In this document: piece by piece, positions 16,395-25,870 of the stretch
Numbering within the stretch: position 1 is the first letter of the stretch
How the letters are laid out: each line of letters begins with the position of its first letter
Assembly: GCA_017303335.1 (NCBI GenBank)
Contig: JAFLBK010000001.1
Coordinates: forward strand, 687,001-751,000
Direction: 5' to 3'
DNA length: 64,000 nt
Source: Chitinophagales bacterium
GTDB lineage: Bacteria; Bacteroidota; Bacteroidia; Chitinophagales; Chitinophagaceae
The notes under the pieces: model-generated
The model's database searches: none
Seen by the model: only the letters and a program-made list of their open reading frames with translations
What the model was told of the DNA's origin: nothing
Position numbers and translations under genes: made by a program

Positions 16395-17543
16395 TTATTT
16401 AGTAATTATGCGTTGAGCGATCTGCTGAAACTGCTTTCCCCAGTGTTCCCAGTTCAGGTCTTCTTCAAATTTACGCCGGCTGCTTTTACTCAGCTGCCGG
16501 TAAACGGCATCATCCGAAAAATACTCCCGTATCTTCTGTGCATAGGCTTCGGCGCCGGCTTCGGGCGCCAAGGCAAACCCGTTTACCCCGTTTATTACAT
16601 TGGTGCTTACGCCGCCTGTGTCGGTAGTAATGGAAGGTACACCGAAAGCGCTGGCTTCGCAAAAAACGATACCAGCACATTCGGCCCGGGTGGGCAGTAA
16701 CAGGAAATCGGTTTGCCGGAAGATCTGATACAACCGGCCGGCTTCTTCGTTGTTATGCCGGTTGATGAAAGGGATCACTTCTATATCGGGGTCTGTCACC
16801 GGAACGGGAGGAACACAACCGATGATGGTGAGCTGAACCGGGAAACCGTTCCGCTTTAATTGGTAAAAGGTATCAAGTGCGATCTGCCCTCCTTTTCGTT
16901 CCCACTCCACACCCAGGAAAAGCAGGCGGCAGACTTCGTTTTTATCTTTCTTGATCTCTGTCTCGGTGGGAATCCTGTCGAGATTGGCCCCGAAAGGAAC
17001 TACGCTGATCTTGGTTTCGGGTATGCCATAATCAAGAACCGCGGAACGCTTCGCCCAATCGGAAGCCAGTATCACATGGGTGGCTTTCTCAAATGCGAGG
17101 CGGTCCATCGCCACACCCTGCTCAATATTATACCGGGCGATATCGCTGAAGAGCGGATAATAACCCTGCAGTTGAAAAAAGGTCGCATCAGTGAGGTAAA
17201 CCATCGGAACACCGATATCGGCATAAGCGACCAGTTGCGGCGCCGAAGGAACAAAAAGCAGGTCTATCTTCTTTCCGCGAAGCTCTTTTTCCAGTTGTTT
17301 GCTGAAATACTTTCCATAGCCCCGCAGGAATTCAACGGCGGCCTTTTTCCGGATGAGTTTTTGAAACTGTTTGTGCAGGATCAGTCTTTCACGCACATGC
17401 CAGGGCCATTTGTAGAAAAAGAATTCGGTATCGAAATATTTTTCGATCTCGGCGCATGTGCTGTAATAGATACCCGACCAGGCGTTTTTATCCCGTGGAT
17501 TCCAGCGGCCGGCAATACCAACTTTTATCTTTTCGCTGTTCAT
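16395..17543 (-). CDS. Glycosyltransferase family 4 (GT-B fold)
   Basis: A 382-residue retaining glycosyltransferase. The N-terminal acceptor domain is diverse (KVGIAGRWNPRDKNAWSGIYYST). The C-terminal GT4 donor domain is clear: RLLFLGVEWERKGGQIALDTF, then LLLPTRAECAGIVFCEASAFGVPSI containing the EX7E motif (Glu-Cys...Cys-Glu), then TTDTGGVSTNVINGVNGF. It would transfer an activated sugar to a surface glycan in the cytoplasm. Its ATG overlaps the GT32 stop by 4 bases and the GT25 start follows 7 bases after its stop, so the three are one operon. Confidence 0.88.
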   Translation of the reverse strand: MNSEKIKVGIAGRWNPRDKNAWSGIYYSTCAEIEKYFDTEFFFYKWPWHVRERLILHKQFQKLIRKKAAVEFLRGYGKYFSKQLEKELRGKKIDLLFVPSAPQLVAYADIGVPMVYLTDATFFQLQGYYPLFSDIARYNIEQGVAMDRLAFEKATHVILASDWAKRSAVLDYGIPETKISVVPFGANLDRIPTETEIKKDKNEVCRLLFLGVEWERKGGQIALDTFYQLKRNGFPVQLTIIGCVPPVPVTDPDIEVIPFINRHNNEEAGRLYQIFRQTDFLLLPTRAECAGIVFCEASAFGVPSITTDTGGVSTNVINGVNGFALAPEAGAEAYAQKIREYFSDDAVYRQLSKSSRRKFEEDLNWEHWGKQFQQIAQRIITK

Positions 17544-18373
17544 AGAAAACGTCGGGCAATGCAGTTATACGTTGTATCTCTTTCCATGATATCCTTCACG
17601 GTTAAGCGGCCCAGGTATTTATCCCAGGAGAAGGATTCCCACAAATGATGCAGGTAGGCTTCCGGAAACGGGGTCTTCTTTTCAAACATCGATTCCAACC
17701 CGGGTTGATTGTACAGGGGATAGTGAAACGCATACGGCCCGAGCAGGGTTACCTTGCCGGGATTTTCGGCCGCCAGTTTTATCGGAACAACCACCGAATG
17801 TTCATTCCAGTACTTATCACGCCCCTTCGACCGGAAAGACGCATAGGTATTCAGCCATAAATTGACGAAATCGCTGTTCTTTTCAGACAGCAATACCGCG
17901 TTGCAGAGGCCATTGACTTTCGCTTCGCCGGAGCCCGCGAATTTTTGGCGGATGTAGTGCTTTATTTTCTGCCGCCAGTTCTTGGGTATGTATTCCGGCG
18001 CCAGCTCCTGGCCCACGATGAACGAATGATTGAACAAGGCGTGCAGGGGTTTCACACAGATCGTATCCAGGTCGAGGTAGATGCCACCGGTTTCTTTCAG
18101 TGCCTGCAGCCGAACCACATCGGCCTTGTGCGCCACATGGCAGAGGGGTTGACCCATAAAACTGTCGGGCGCTTTTATCGGGTGCAGTGTCAGCAGGGGC
18201 TTCGCTTTTTCCCACCATTCACCCGTTGGTTCAAATTCGTAATGGAAGAAAACCTTTTCCGGCTTGTTCACATCCACCGCCGATTTAATGGCCAGGTAAT
18301 GCGAAAGGGAAAAGGGCCGGCCGCCGAAATCGGCCGCCATACCGAATACAAAATGAAAAATATTGGGGATCAT
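17540..18373 (-). CDS. Glycosyltransferase family 32 (DXD-sugar binding)
   Basis: A 277-residue protein with the GT32 opening MIPNIFHFVFG and KVFFHYEFEPTGEWWEKAKPL. The DXD-containing block KADVVRLQALKETGGIYLDLDTICVKPL (about residues 83-110) binds the nucleotide sugar and metal, and the C terminus carries NAVLLSEKNSDF and HHLWESFSW. It is the first gene of the three-gene glycosyltransferase operon; its last 4 bases are shared with the GT4 start (ATGA). A surface polysaccharide or LPS role is inferred from this set. Confidence 0.85.
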   Translation of the reverse strand: MIPNIFHFVFGMAADFGGRPFSLSHYLAIKSAVDVNKPEKVFFHYEFEPTGEWWEKAKPLLTLHPIKAPDSFMGQPLCHVAHKADVVRLQALKETGGIYLDLDTICVKPLHALFNHSFIVGQELAPEYIPKNWRQKIKHYIRQKFAGSGEAKVNGLCNAVLLSEKNSDFVNLWLNTYASFRSKGRDKYWNEHSVVVPIKLAAENPGKVTLLGPYAFHYPLYNQPGLESMFEKKTPFPEAYLHHLWESFSWDKYLGRLTVKDIMERDTTYNCIARRFL

Positions 18374-18440
18374 GGTCAGTGTGGCAAAGATATTAAAGCG
18401 GTTTGGCTGCTGAAACTTATTTATTCATTGACCCGCCAAA

Positions 18441-18466
18441 TAAAAATCCCGGGGTAAACCCGGGAT
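18441..18466 (-). terminator. Terminator of typA
   Basis: A perfect 8-bp stem ATCCCGGG/CCCGGGAT (18446-18453 and 18459-18466) has a 5-base loop. Read on the minus strand it is followed by a T run (18445-18442). It lies 12 bases after the typA stop codon. Confidence 0.85.
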
Positions 18467-18478
18467 CCTGTTATTTAG

Positions 18479-20290
18479 TTAGGCTGTTTCCGCACTCATC
18501 TGCTTTTGTACTTTCTTCCGTTCTTCTTCATTGAGCACCACTTTACGCATCCGGATGTTCTTGGGCGTAACCTCGATGCATTCATCGTGCTGGATGTATT
18601 CCATGCATTCTTCCAGTGTCAACAGTGTTTTAGGAGCGATGCGAACGGCATCGTCGCTTCCGCTGGCCCGGTGGTTGGTGAGTTTCTTTGCTTCGGTAGC
18701 GTTCACCACCAGGTCGCCCGGCTTGATGTGCTCGGCGATGATCTGGCCGGCGTATACATCCTCTCCCGGGTCAACAAAGAATGTACCCCTGTCCTGCAGT
18801 TTATCGATGGAATAAGCGGTCGTCTTTTCCGTGTTCTTGGATAACAATACACCGTTATTGCGCCCGGGAATCTGTCCTTTCCAGGGCCTGTATTCTACAA
18901 AGCGATGAGCCATCACGGCTTCGCCGGCGGTATTGGTGAGCATATTGCTGCGCAGGCCGATGAGCCCGCGGGAAGGAATTTCAAATTCGAGATGCTGCAT
19001 CTCGCCTTTTGTTTCCATCACGATCAGTTCCCCTTTGCGCTGGGTTACCAGGTCGATCACCTTGCCGCTGAACTCCTGCGGCACATCCACCACGAGGTTT
19101 TCGTACGGTTCGCATTTCTTTCCATCGATGTGTTTTACCAGTACCTGCGGCTGACCCACCGTCAGCTCGTAGCCTTCGCGGCGCATGGTTTCGATCAGGA
19201 TGCCGAGGTGCAGGATACCTCGTCCGTACACCAGGAAACTATCAGCGCCATCGGTATCTTCCACGCGAAGCGCCAGGTTCTTTTCAGTTTCTTTCATCAG
19301 GCGGTCACGCAGGTGACGGCTGGTTACGAATTTTCCGTCCTTACCAAAGAATGGTGAATTGTTGATGCCGAAAAGCATACTCATGGTAGGTTCGTCGACA
19401 CTGATCACCGGTAATGCTTCCGGGAATTCCGCGTCGCATACCGTATCGCCGATGTTGAATTCTTCCAATCCCACGATAGCGCAGATATCACCCGCGTGCA
19501 CTTCGGTCACTTTCTTCTTACCCAGCGCTTCAAACGTATACAGTTCCTTTACTTTCGATTTAAGGATCTTGCCGCCGGCCTGGACCAGGGCGATGTTCTG
19601 TCCTTCTTTGATCACACCCCTCGATACCTTACCTACGGCGATGCGGCCGAGGAAGGAGGAATAATCCAGCGAGGTGATCTGCATCTGCGTGGTCCCCTCG
19701 TTCACCTTGGGCTCCGGAACATGTTCCAGGATGGCATCCATCAGCGGGAGGATATTTTCCGTTGGCGTCAGCGATGTATTCATCCAGCCCTGCTTGCTGC
19801 TTCCGTAAATGGTGGGGAAGTTCAGTTGCTCTTCGGTGGCATCGAGGTTGAAGAACAGTTCAAACACCGCGTCGTGCACCTCATCGGGGCGGCAGTTCGG
19901 CTTGTCTACCTTATTGATCACCACGATCGGGTGCAGACCCAGCTGAAGGGCTTTTTGCAATACGAAACGGGTTTGCGGCATCGGGCCCTCGAAGGCATCC
20001 ACGAGCAGCAATACGCCGTCGGCCATTTTCAATACCCGCTCCACTTCTCCGCCGAAATCGCTGTGGCCCGGCGTATCAATCACATTGATCTTGATTCCCT
20101 TATAGGTCACGGACACGTTCTTACTGAAGATCGTAATGCCCCGCTCCCTTTCCAGGTCGTTATTGTCCATGATCAGCTCCCCGGTTTCCTGGTTCTCACG
20201 GAAAATATTGGTACTGTGGAGGATCTTATCCACCAGCGTGGTCTTTCCGTGGTCTACGTGGGCGATGATGGCAATGTTGCGGATGTTCAT
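18479..20290 (-). CDS. typA: Translational GTPase TypA/BipA
   Basis: A 603-residue ribosome-binding GTPase of the EF-G family involved in ribosome assembly and stress responses. G-domain motifs are complete: [14 protein letters not shown] near the start, [14 protein letters not shown], and NKVDKPNC. The TypA-specific C-terminal region has [19 protein letters not shown] and [15 protein letters not shown] 20290 gives the canonical [13 protein letters not shown]; an in-frame extension to 20455 runs through the promoter and is rejected. A full-consensus promoter lies just upstream and a strong terminator downstream, so it is monocistronic. Confidence 0.97.
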   Translation of the reverse strand: MNIRNIAIIAHVDHGKTTLVDKILHSTNIFRENQETGELIMDNNDLERERGITIFSKNVSVTYKGIKINVIDTPGHSDFGGEVERVLKMADGVLLLVDAFEGPMPQTRFVLQKALQLGLHPIVVINKVDKPNCRPDEVHDAVFELFFNLDATEEQLNFPTIYGSSKQGWMNTSLTPTENILPLMDAILEHVPEPKVNEGTTQMQITSLDYSSFLGRIAVGKVSRGVIKEGQNIALVQAGGKILKSKVKELYTFEALGKKKVTEVHAGDICAIVGLEEFNIGDTVCDAEFPEALPVISVDEPTMSMLFGINNSPFFGKDGKFVTSRHLRDRLMKETEKNLALRVEDTDGADSFLVYGRGILHLGILIETMRREGYELTVGQPQVLVKHIDGKKCEPYENLVVDVPQEFSGKVIDLVTQRKGELIVMETKGEMQHLEFEIPSRGLIGLRSNMLTNTAGEAVMAHRFVEYRPWKGQIPGRNNGVLLSKNTEKTTAYSIDKLQDRGTFFVDPGEDVYAGQIIAEHIKPGDLVVNATEAKKLTNHRASGSDDAVRIAPKTLLTLEECMEYIQHDECIEVTPKNIRMRKVVLNEEERKKVQKQMSAETA

Positions 20291-20312
20291 ATGGTTTAAA
20301 AAATTGAAGCCG

Positions 20313-20342
20313 CAAAGGTACGCCAATAAAGCCGGATGGCAA
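20313..20342 (-). promoter_or_regulatory. Promoter of typA
   Basis: Minus strand: CTTG with TTG at 20342-20340, exactly 19 bases, then TACCTTTG at 20320-20313, a perfect Bacteroidetes -7 box. The typA ATG is 22 bases downstream. This is one of the two best promoters in the window. Confidence 0.75.
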
Positions 20343-20401
20343 GGCTTCGTAACAATTAGTTTATGGGCCCGAAAACGGGGCAGAAAGGTTAATTTTCCGA
20401 T

Positions 20402-20854
20402 ATGAATAACGCACGGAAAACGAGTATGCGCAAGCGGATCGCCCTGGTTGCGCACGATAACAAGAAAGCCGAGCTGATCGAATGGGCTGTATACAATAAA
20501 GCGGCCTTATCAGAGCACGACCTGGTGGCAACCGGAACAACCGGGAAGATGCTGGAGGAAGAACTGGGTAGCCCCGTGAAACGGATGCTGAGCGGCCCCC
20601 TCGGAGGCGACCAGCAGATCGGTGCCCTGATCGCCGAAGGAAAGATCGACATCCTGATCTTTTTCTGGGACCCAATGGAAGCACAACCCCACGACAGCGA
20701 CGTAAAGGCATTGCTCCGGCTCGGCGTGGCCTGGAACATCCTGCTGGCCTGCGACCGGGCAACGGCCGATTTCATCCTCACGTCGCCCCTCATGCAGGCT
20801 GAATACGAGATCAGCATACCTGATTACAGCAACTACATGAACCGGAAATTATAA
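20402..20854 (+). CDS. mgsA: Methylglyoxal synthase
   Basis: A 150-residue enzyme converting dihydroxyacetone phosphate to methylglyoxal and phosphate, a bypass of lower glycolysis under phosphate limitation. Family motifs are nearly identical to known MgsA: IALVAHDNKK, ATGTTGKML, SGPLGGDQQIGALIAEG, and IFFWDPMEAQPHDSDVKALLRL with the catalytic Asp and His residues. Length is normal. The start could be Met1 or Met9 (MRKRIAL); a -7-like TAATTTTC at 20390 would leave almost no leader for Met1. It is transcribed divergently from typA. Confidence 0.95.
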   Translation: MNNARKTSMRKRIALVAHDNKKAELIEWAVYNKAALSEHDLVATGTTGKMLEEELGSPVKRMLSGPLGGDQQIGALIAEGKIDILIFFWDPMEAQPHDSDVKALLRLGVAWNILLACDRATADFILTSPLMQAEYEISIPDYSNYMNRKL

Positions 20855-21001
20855 CCCGGCTGCCGGTATGCAATGGGCAGCTGTATCCCATCCTTTTTTT
20901 GGTTCTGCCCAACAGGTTTAACAGATCGCTGTTCTTCAGGCAGCGGATTTCATCGCCAAACTCTCAAAGAAATTATTATTTTCCCTAACTAATTCGACCA
21001 T

Positions 21002-21751
21002 ATGTTAAAGACGGTGATCGTAGACGACGACTTTCGCGACAGGGACATTCTGAAACAATTGCTGGAACGGTATTGCCCGGACGAGGTGGAAGTGGCCGGA
21101 AGCGCTTCGAATGTGGCGGAAGCTTTTTTGCTGATCGCCGAAAAAAAGCCCGGGCTTGTTTTTCTCGACATTGAACTGGGATCAGAATCGGGTTTCGATC
21201 TGCTGAAAAAATTCACCCAGTATCCCTTCCGGGTCATCTTCGCTACGGCCCACGATCAGTACGCGATCCAGGCAATCAAATTCAATGCTCTCGATTACCT
21301 GCTCAAGCCGATCGAGATCGCTGAACTGGTGAACGCGGTGCAAAAAGTGAAAGAGAGCGGACACCTTTCGCTGGATGCCGAACTGAAGAACCTGGTTGAG
21401 AACCTGGCGCACCCCCATCACAAAAGCAACCGGGTGGCCATTCCGGTTTCCAATGGGTACAAAATGATTTCCGTGGAATCGATCCTGTTCTGTGAAGCAA
21501 AGAAAGAATACACCTATATACACTGCCGGGACCAGCCAACCATTTGCTCTTCCGTGAATCTCGGCGAATACGAAATGCTGCTGGCAAACTATTCTTTTTG
21601 CCGGGTACATCATTCTTTCCTTGTAAACAAAGAGCATGTGAAGCAATACAACAAGGGCGAAGGGGGAGAACTGCTGCTGGAAAACAATATGACAATCCCG
21701 GTAAGCCGCAGGAAAAAGCAGGAAGTGCTGGAGTGGCTAAAAGTAGCCTGA
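21002..21751 (+). CDS. LytTR-type response regulator
   Basis: A 249-residue transcription factor. The receiver domain (1-120) has the acidic pair in VIVDDDF, phospho-acceptor Asp56 in LVFLDIELG, Thr/Ala in FATAHD and Lys in YLLKPIE. The LytTR DNA-binding domain is at about 143-249 (RVAIPVSNGYKMISVESILFCEA, YTYIHC, FCRVHHSFLVNKEHV). It precedes its probable partner, the histidine kinase, by 26 bases; kinase-second order is the reverse of the common arrangement. The peptide-export cluster begins about 2 kb downstream on the same strand, so control of that cluster is possible but unproven. Confidence 0.9.
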   Translation: MLKTVIVDDDFRDRDILKQLLERYCPDEVEVAGSASNVAEAFLLIAEKKPGLVFLDIELGSESGFDLLKKFTQYPFRVIFATAHDQYAIQAIKFNALDYLLKPIEIAELVNAVQKVKESGHLSLDAELKNLVENLAHPHHKSNRVAIPVSNGYKMISVESILFCEAKKEYTYIHCRDQPTICSSVNLGEYEMLLANYSFCRVHHSFLVNKEHVKQYNKGEGGELLLENNMTIPVSRRKKQEVLEWLKVA

Positions 21752-21777
21752 TCATTCGTTATTAACCTGACCGTAAT

Positions 21778-23670
21778 ATGAAAAAAAGAACCCTTGTAGT
21801 CCTACTGCTCGTATTTCATACCAGCCTTTTCAGCCAGTCACCGGCATCCATTGAAGAGCTTATCCCCAAGTTGCAGTCAGCCAATGATTCGGAGAAGATC
21901 GACCTCTATGGCCACATATCATTTCTGTACATGTCACGCGACAGGTTCGACAGCGCCATTTACTACATGAATTTAAGTCTGCCCATTTCGCAAAAACTGG
22001 GCGATCCCAAGAAGATCGGCAACGCCTATAACAACCTGGGCACCATTTACCGCATGAGCGGCGAAAACGAGCGGGCGATGGAAAACCTGGTGAAAGCCCT
22101 GACCATCTTTGAAAAAAACAATTTTAACAAGCAGTCTTCGAAGGCGCTTGGAAACATTTCCTACATCTATACGCAACAGCAAAACTATAATGAAGCGGTA
22201 AAAACCCTTCTGCAGGCAGCGCAAAAAAGCGAGGCTGCCAACGACACGTTAACCCTGATTGACCTTCACAGCACCATCGCCCAGAACTACCAGTATCTTA
22301 AAAATTTACCCGAAGCAAGAAATTACATCCAGAAAGGAGAAACCCTTATAAATACACTCCGCCGCAGGAGGTTCGCGGAACCGATGGATTCGGTTAAATT
22401 CAACTACGCGGTTTCTTCTTTAAAGAAAGTGTCGGCCGGTATCTATACAGATGCGGGAGACTTTAACGCCGCCATCCGGATGCTGAAAGAGGAGCTTGAC
22501 GACAGCAAAACATACAATATCGCAGGCATCAACAAGATAGAGATCTATACAGGACTTGGTGATAATTACTTTCAAACCGGCCGTTACGACAGCGCCCTTG
22601 CCTATACAGACCGTGCACTGGAACTACTCCGGGAAGACAGCATCCCCGATGCCTATAAGAATATATACAGTTTACGGGCAAAGATCTTTTCAGGCATGAA
22701 CCGGTTCCGGGAAGCATACGAGGCCTACGTTCTTTTTAAGAATGTAAGCGACAGCATCAACAGCGAGAAAATAACAAAGAGCATTTCCGAGATCCAGGCC
22801 AAATATGAAACCGAAAAGAAAAATCAGCAGATAGCCGATCTCCATAAAGAAAAGAAAACGCAACGGATGATTATCGGCCTCTCCGTTGGTGCGCTCGTCA
22901 TAACACTGGGGCTTTTCCTGCTGGCCCTCCGTTCCCGTAAACTCCAGCAAAAACTATTCAGGCAAAAAGAAGAACTGATCATTAAAGAAAAAGAAATTGA
23001 AAAGAACGCCCTGGAACAGCGGATGACAGAGCTGGAACAAATGGCCCTGCGGGCCCAGATGAATCCGCACTTCATTTTCAACTCCCTCAATTCGGTGCAG
23101 CATTTCATGATGAATAACGATGCGGAAGGCGTCAATAAATACCTGGGTACTTTTGCCCACCTCGTGCGGCAAACACTCAACAATTCGGGCAAGCCGCTCA
23201 TACCCCTGGATGAAGAGATCCGTTACCTGGATACCTATCTCTCGTTAGAAAGAATGAAAAGCAACAACCAGTTCGAATACAGCATCTCGGTTCAAAACGA
23301 CATTGACACCAGCGGCATATTCATTCCGGGGATGATCTTGCAACCTTTTGTCGAAAACAGCATCCGGCATGGGGTGGCGCATAAAGAAAACAAGGATGGC
23401 CTGATCCGTATAGCCATTTCCCGGAATGGCAGACTAATTTGTCAGATCGACGATAATGGTGTAGGAAGACAAAAAGCCAGTGAAATAAAAACCAATACAG
23501 CCGACACAGGATACAGGTCCCAGGGCATGGAGATAACCATGCACCGGATCGAAGCGATCAACAAACTATACAACAGTTCCATCAGTGTTCAGTTTACCGA
23601 CAGGACAGACGATCGCGACAACGCCACCGGAACAATTGTAAAAATCGAGCTTCCCACCAACCTGGAATGA
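21778..23670 (+). CDS. TPR-containing LytS/YehU-type sensor histidine kinase
   Basis: A 630-residue membrane sensor. It has a signal peptide, a periplasmic sensor of about seven TPRs (residues 40-330, for example NAYNNLGTIYRMSGENERAMENL), one membrane helix near 362-384 (MIIGLSVGALVITLGLFLLAL), a coiled coil to about 420, then a His_kinase/HATPase module. The phospho-accepting His431 is in QMNPHFIFNSLNSVQ; the ATPase N-box is NSIRHG and the G-box DDNGVGR. It would phosphorylate the LytTR regulator encoded just upstream. The signal sensed by the TPRs is unknown; a secreted peptide is one possibility. Confidence 0.9.
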   Translation: MKKRTLVVLLLVFHTSLFSQSPASIEELIPKLQSANDSEKIDLYGHISFLYMSRDRFDSAIYYMNLSLPISQKLGDPKKIGNAYNNLGTIYRMSGENERAMENLVKALTIFEKNNFNKQSSKALGNISYIYTQQQNYNEAVKTLLQAAQKSEAANDTLTLIDLHSTIAQNYQYLKNLPEARNYIQKGETLINTLRRRRFAEPMDSVKFNYAVSSLKKVSAGIYTDAGDFNAAIRMLKEELDDSKTYNIAGINKIEIYTGLGDNYFQTGRYDSALAYTDRALELLREDSIPDAYKNIYSLRAKIFSGMNRFREAYEAYVLFKNVSDSINSEKITKSISEIQAKYETEKKNQQIADLHKEKKTQRMIIGLSVGALVITLGLFLLALRSRKLQQKLFRQKEELIIKEKEIEKNALEQRMTELEQMALRAQMNPHFIFNSLNSVQHFMMNNDAEGVNKYLGTFAHLVRQTLNNSGKPLIPLDEEIRYLDTYLSLERMKSNNQFEYSISVQNDIDTSGIFIPGMILQPFVENSIRHGVAHKENKDGLIRIAISRNGRLICQIDDNGVGRQKASEIKTNTADTGYRSQGMEITMHRIEAINKLYNSSISVQFTDRTDDRDNATGTIVKIELPTNLE

Positions 23671-23797
23671 CGGAATCCGCAACGTTCATCAACCAGATTC
23701 CGCTCATCCCCGACCAGCTGTTGTCCGATTCTTCCACTTATTAAATCGGGTTCGGGGGAGAATATTCGTTACCTAGTTTCAGGGTACAATTCATTGT

Positions 23798-25414
23798 ATG
23801 AACAGTACCCCCGAAAAAGCACTGCACGATTGGCTCTCTAAGATGGGCATCCGGGTTTCCAAAACCCTTATCAACAAACAGCTCAAAGGTCATCCCGACT
23901 ATCCGTCGCTGGCCAGTATCTCCGATCTGCTCCATCATCTGGGCATTGAAAATGCTGCCTTCCATATTGAAAAGGATCAGCTTCATGAAATAAGCACTCC
24001 TTTCCTGGCACACCTCAAAGAAGGATCAGGGAGGTTTGTTGTGGTTGAAAACAGGGATAGGCTGGAAAATTCATTTCCCGGTTTCTTTAAAACTTGGAGC
24101 GGTGCGGTGGTGGTTGCAGAAAAACCACTAACCTGGGATCATAAAGAAAACAATGAGCTTCTTCAAAAAGAAAGAGTTTCCCGTCTAAAAAAAGCAACGG
24201 GGACCTGCTTGGTCATACTTTTTATCCTGGCTGCATTCTCGTTCACTTCCCCGGGCATATTGCCCACATTATTAATTATTGCTCTTGCAGGAATATTTAT
24301 TTCGGCACTCATCATTTCCAAAGATCTCGGTATAGAAAACAGGATTGCCGATCAGGTTTGTGGTAAGGAAAGCCATTGCAGTGACGTGATTCATGCAAAA
24401 GGGTCTGAACTTCCCTTGGGCATTCATTGGAGCGATATTGGTTTTACCTGGTTTGTTTCTTTATTCATTTCATTATTATTCTCCGTGTATGCAGGAAATC
24501 TTGCGCAGCTACTGCACATTTATTCTGTATTGGCAGCCGCCGCTGTTCCCTTCATTGCTTTTTCTGTTTATTTCCAATGGAAAGTTGTCAAGAAATGGTG
24601 CCGCCTCTGCCTGATCATTTTGGGACTTTTACTTATCCAGGCTGTTATCCTGTTCCCGGTTCTGATGCACATTTCATGGAAGTTAGTGAGTCCGGCAAGC
24701 ACGGTATTTATTGCTGCAACAATACTTATTACAGGCGGAACCTGGCTTTTCACACGTTCCCTGCTCCAGGAAAACAAATCCTTGGAAAAAGAGAATTACG
24801 AGGGCGCCCGGTTCAGGAAAAACGAAGCGGTGTTTATGGCTTTACTTGAAAAGCAAAAATCAGTAGATGTCACTCAATGGGAGAATGATCTGCAGCTGGG
24901 GTCTGCAACTGCTCCCCTGCAGCTGATGGTTGCCTGCAACCCGTATTGCCGCCCCTGTGCAAAAACCCATCAAAAACTGGCCGACGTTCCGGAACGGTAC
25001 AGGGGCAATATAGGGCTGACGGTCCGTTTCAATGTAGAAAGGAAAGACGTGAGGGGCATGCGGGCCACACGTCACATACTGCAACACATTGAACAGCATA
25101 CCTGGCAGATGAATATTGCTGAAAAAGCGAAATACAGCGCAGCAGTATTGCATCAATGGTATTACTCCATGGACTATGAGCAATTTGCTGCCCGGTACCC
25201 GGTTAATAACAATATTGATGTTGATGGCCTGCTGAAGCAGCATGAACGCTGGTTCATTGAATCCAGGATCGATTTCACACCAACCATTTTTATTAACGGA
25301 AGAGAATTGCCCGGCGCCTACGGTGTGGATGAGTTGGTTTTGATGCTTAATAGCCTTATTGATTTGTTTTTGCAGCAACAACGGACTGAAGAAACACAAC
25401 CCATGCTGGCTTGA
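23798..25414 (+). CDS. C39-like / VKOR / thioredoxin-fold fusion protein for peptide disulfide formation
   Basis: A 538-residue membrane protein with three parts. Residues 1-95 resemble a C39 peptidase (HPDYPSLASISDLLHHLGI, then GRFVVVE) but lack the catalytic Cys and His, so this is a dead, perhaps leader-binding, domain. Residues 130-320 form a vitamin K epoxide reductase domain with five or so membrane helices, the loop pair Cys188/Cys194 and the quinone-side Cys268-R-L-Cys271. Residues 350-520 are thioredoxin/DsbA-like, with Cys380 and the active-site pair Cys384-R-P-Cys387 and a cis-Pro-type DFTPTIFI. The domains form a complete thiol-oxidation relay. Two six-Cys peptide genes follow within 0.5 kb, suggesting it forms their disulfides. 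Confidence 0.82.
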   Translation: MNSTPEKALHDWLSKMGIRVSKTLINKQLKGHPDYPSLASISDLLHHLGIENAAFHIEKDQLHEISTPFLAHLKEGSGRFVVVENRDRLENSFPGFFKTWSGAVVVAEKPLTWDHKENNELLQKERVSRLKKATGTCLVILFILAAFSFTSPGILPTLLIIALAGIFISALIISKDLGIENRIADQVCGKESHCSDVIHAKGSELPLGIHWSDIGFTWFVSLFISLLFSVYAGNLAQLLHIYSVLAAAAVPFIAFSVYFQWKVVKKWCRLCLIILGLLLIQAVILFPVLMHISWKLVSPASTVFIAATILITGGTWLFTRSLLQENKSLEKENYEGARFRKNEAVFMALLEKQKSVDVTQWENDLQLGSATAPLQLMVACNPYCRPCAKTHQKLADVPERYRGNIGLTVRFNVERKDVRGMRATRHILQHIEQHTWQMNIAEKAKYSAAVLHQWYYSMDYEQFAARYPVNNNIDVDGLLKQHERWFIESRIDFTPTIFINGRELPGAYGVDELVLMLNSLIDLFLQQQRTEETQPMLA

Positions 25415-25425
25415 AATAAAAAACT

Positions 25426-25441
25426 TTTTGTTGCAACAAAA
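25426..25441. promoter_or_regulatory. Perfect 16-bp palindrome upstream of the first peptide gene
   Basis: TTTTGTTG|CAACAAAA is a perfect palindrome with no central spacer, 11 bases after the VKOR-fusion stop and 78 bases before the peptide start. Without a loop it is unlikely to be a strong terminator; a dimer-binding operator is the likelier reading. No partner protein can be named. Confidence 0.4.
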
Positions 25442-25519
25442 CCTTACCGGCTGAAGGCTGACAACCGGGGTTACTTCCTGCTACCTGAAGCGGGGTATTA
25501 TTCATTTAAAACTAAAATC

Positions 25520-25792
25520 ATGAAAAAGATCAAAATTTTGGGAACGAAGCTATCCAGGGCGGAACAAAAAAACCTGGGCGGCGGACTTCGTGATGACGGA
25601 GGCGGAGGAAGCGGTGGCTATTGCCTTCATTGTTATGGATGGGGAGGCGCCTGCGGTACCCAGGCCGTATCTCATTGGAACCGTTCAACCGTACCTAATC
25701 CCAATGATGAGTGTGCGATAGTTTATTCCGGCTGCGACCAAACAGGCGGGGGCTACTCTACAGGTTCGTGCAACTCGCTTCCGAATTACTAA
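25520..25792 (+). CDS. Double-glycine leader peptide precursor 1, six cysteines
   Basis: A 90-residue secreted-peptide precursor. The leader MKKIKILGTKLSRAEQKNLGGG has the hydrophobic/acidic pattern L-S-R-x-E-Q-K-x-L-x-G-G read by C39 exporters; cleavage would follow the second or third Gly (residue 21 or 22). The core of about 68 residues is Gly/Ser/Asn rich with Cys35, 38, 45, 65, 72 and 84, an even number that allows three disulfides. No modification enzyme such as a lanthionine synthetase is nearby. Neighbours are the VKOR-thioredoxin gene upstream and the C39 exporter downstream. It may be a bacteriocin, a signal or another small secreted factor; the core matches nothing I know. Confidence 0.75.
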   Translation: MKKIKILGTKLSRAEQKNLGGGLRDDGGGGSGGYCLHCYGWGGACGTQAVSHWNRSTVPNPNDECAIVYSGCDQTGGGYSTGSCNSLPNY

Positions 25793-25802
25793 CAATCAAA
25801 CA

Positions 25803-25834
25803 CCCTGCTGTATACAGGGCGCTTGTATTTTTTT
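25803..25834 (+). terminator. Weak terminator-like hairpin after peptide gene 1
   Basis: CCCTG (25803-25807) pairs with CAGGG (25815-25819) around CTGTATA, and a T-rich run (TATTTTTTT) follows after ten bases. The stem is short, so partial termination at best. Confidence 0.35.
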
Positions 25835-25870
25835 ACAACCGTGATTATTTGAAGTCTTTATCCGGTTTTT

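Noticed and set aside
25426..25441. The 16-bp palindrome as a terminator of the VKOR-fusion gene
   Set aside because: The palindrome has no loop bases, so a folded stem would lose its central pairs, and only weak T runs follow. An operator reading is preferred.
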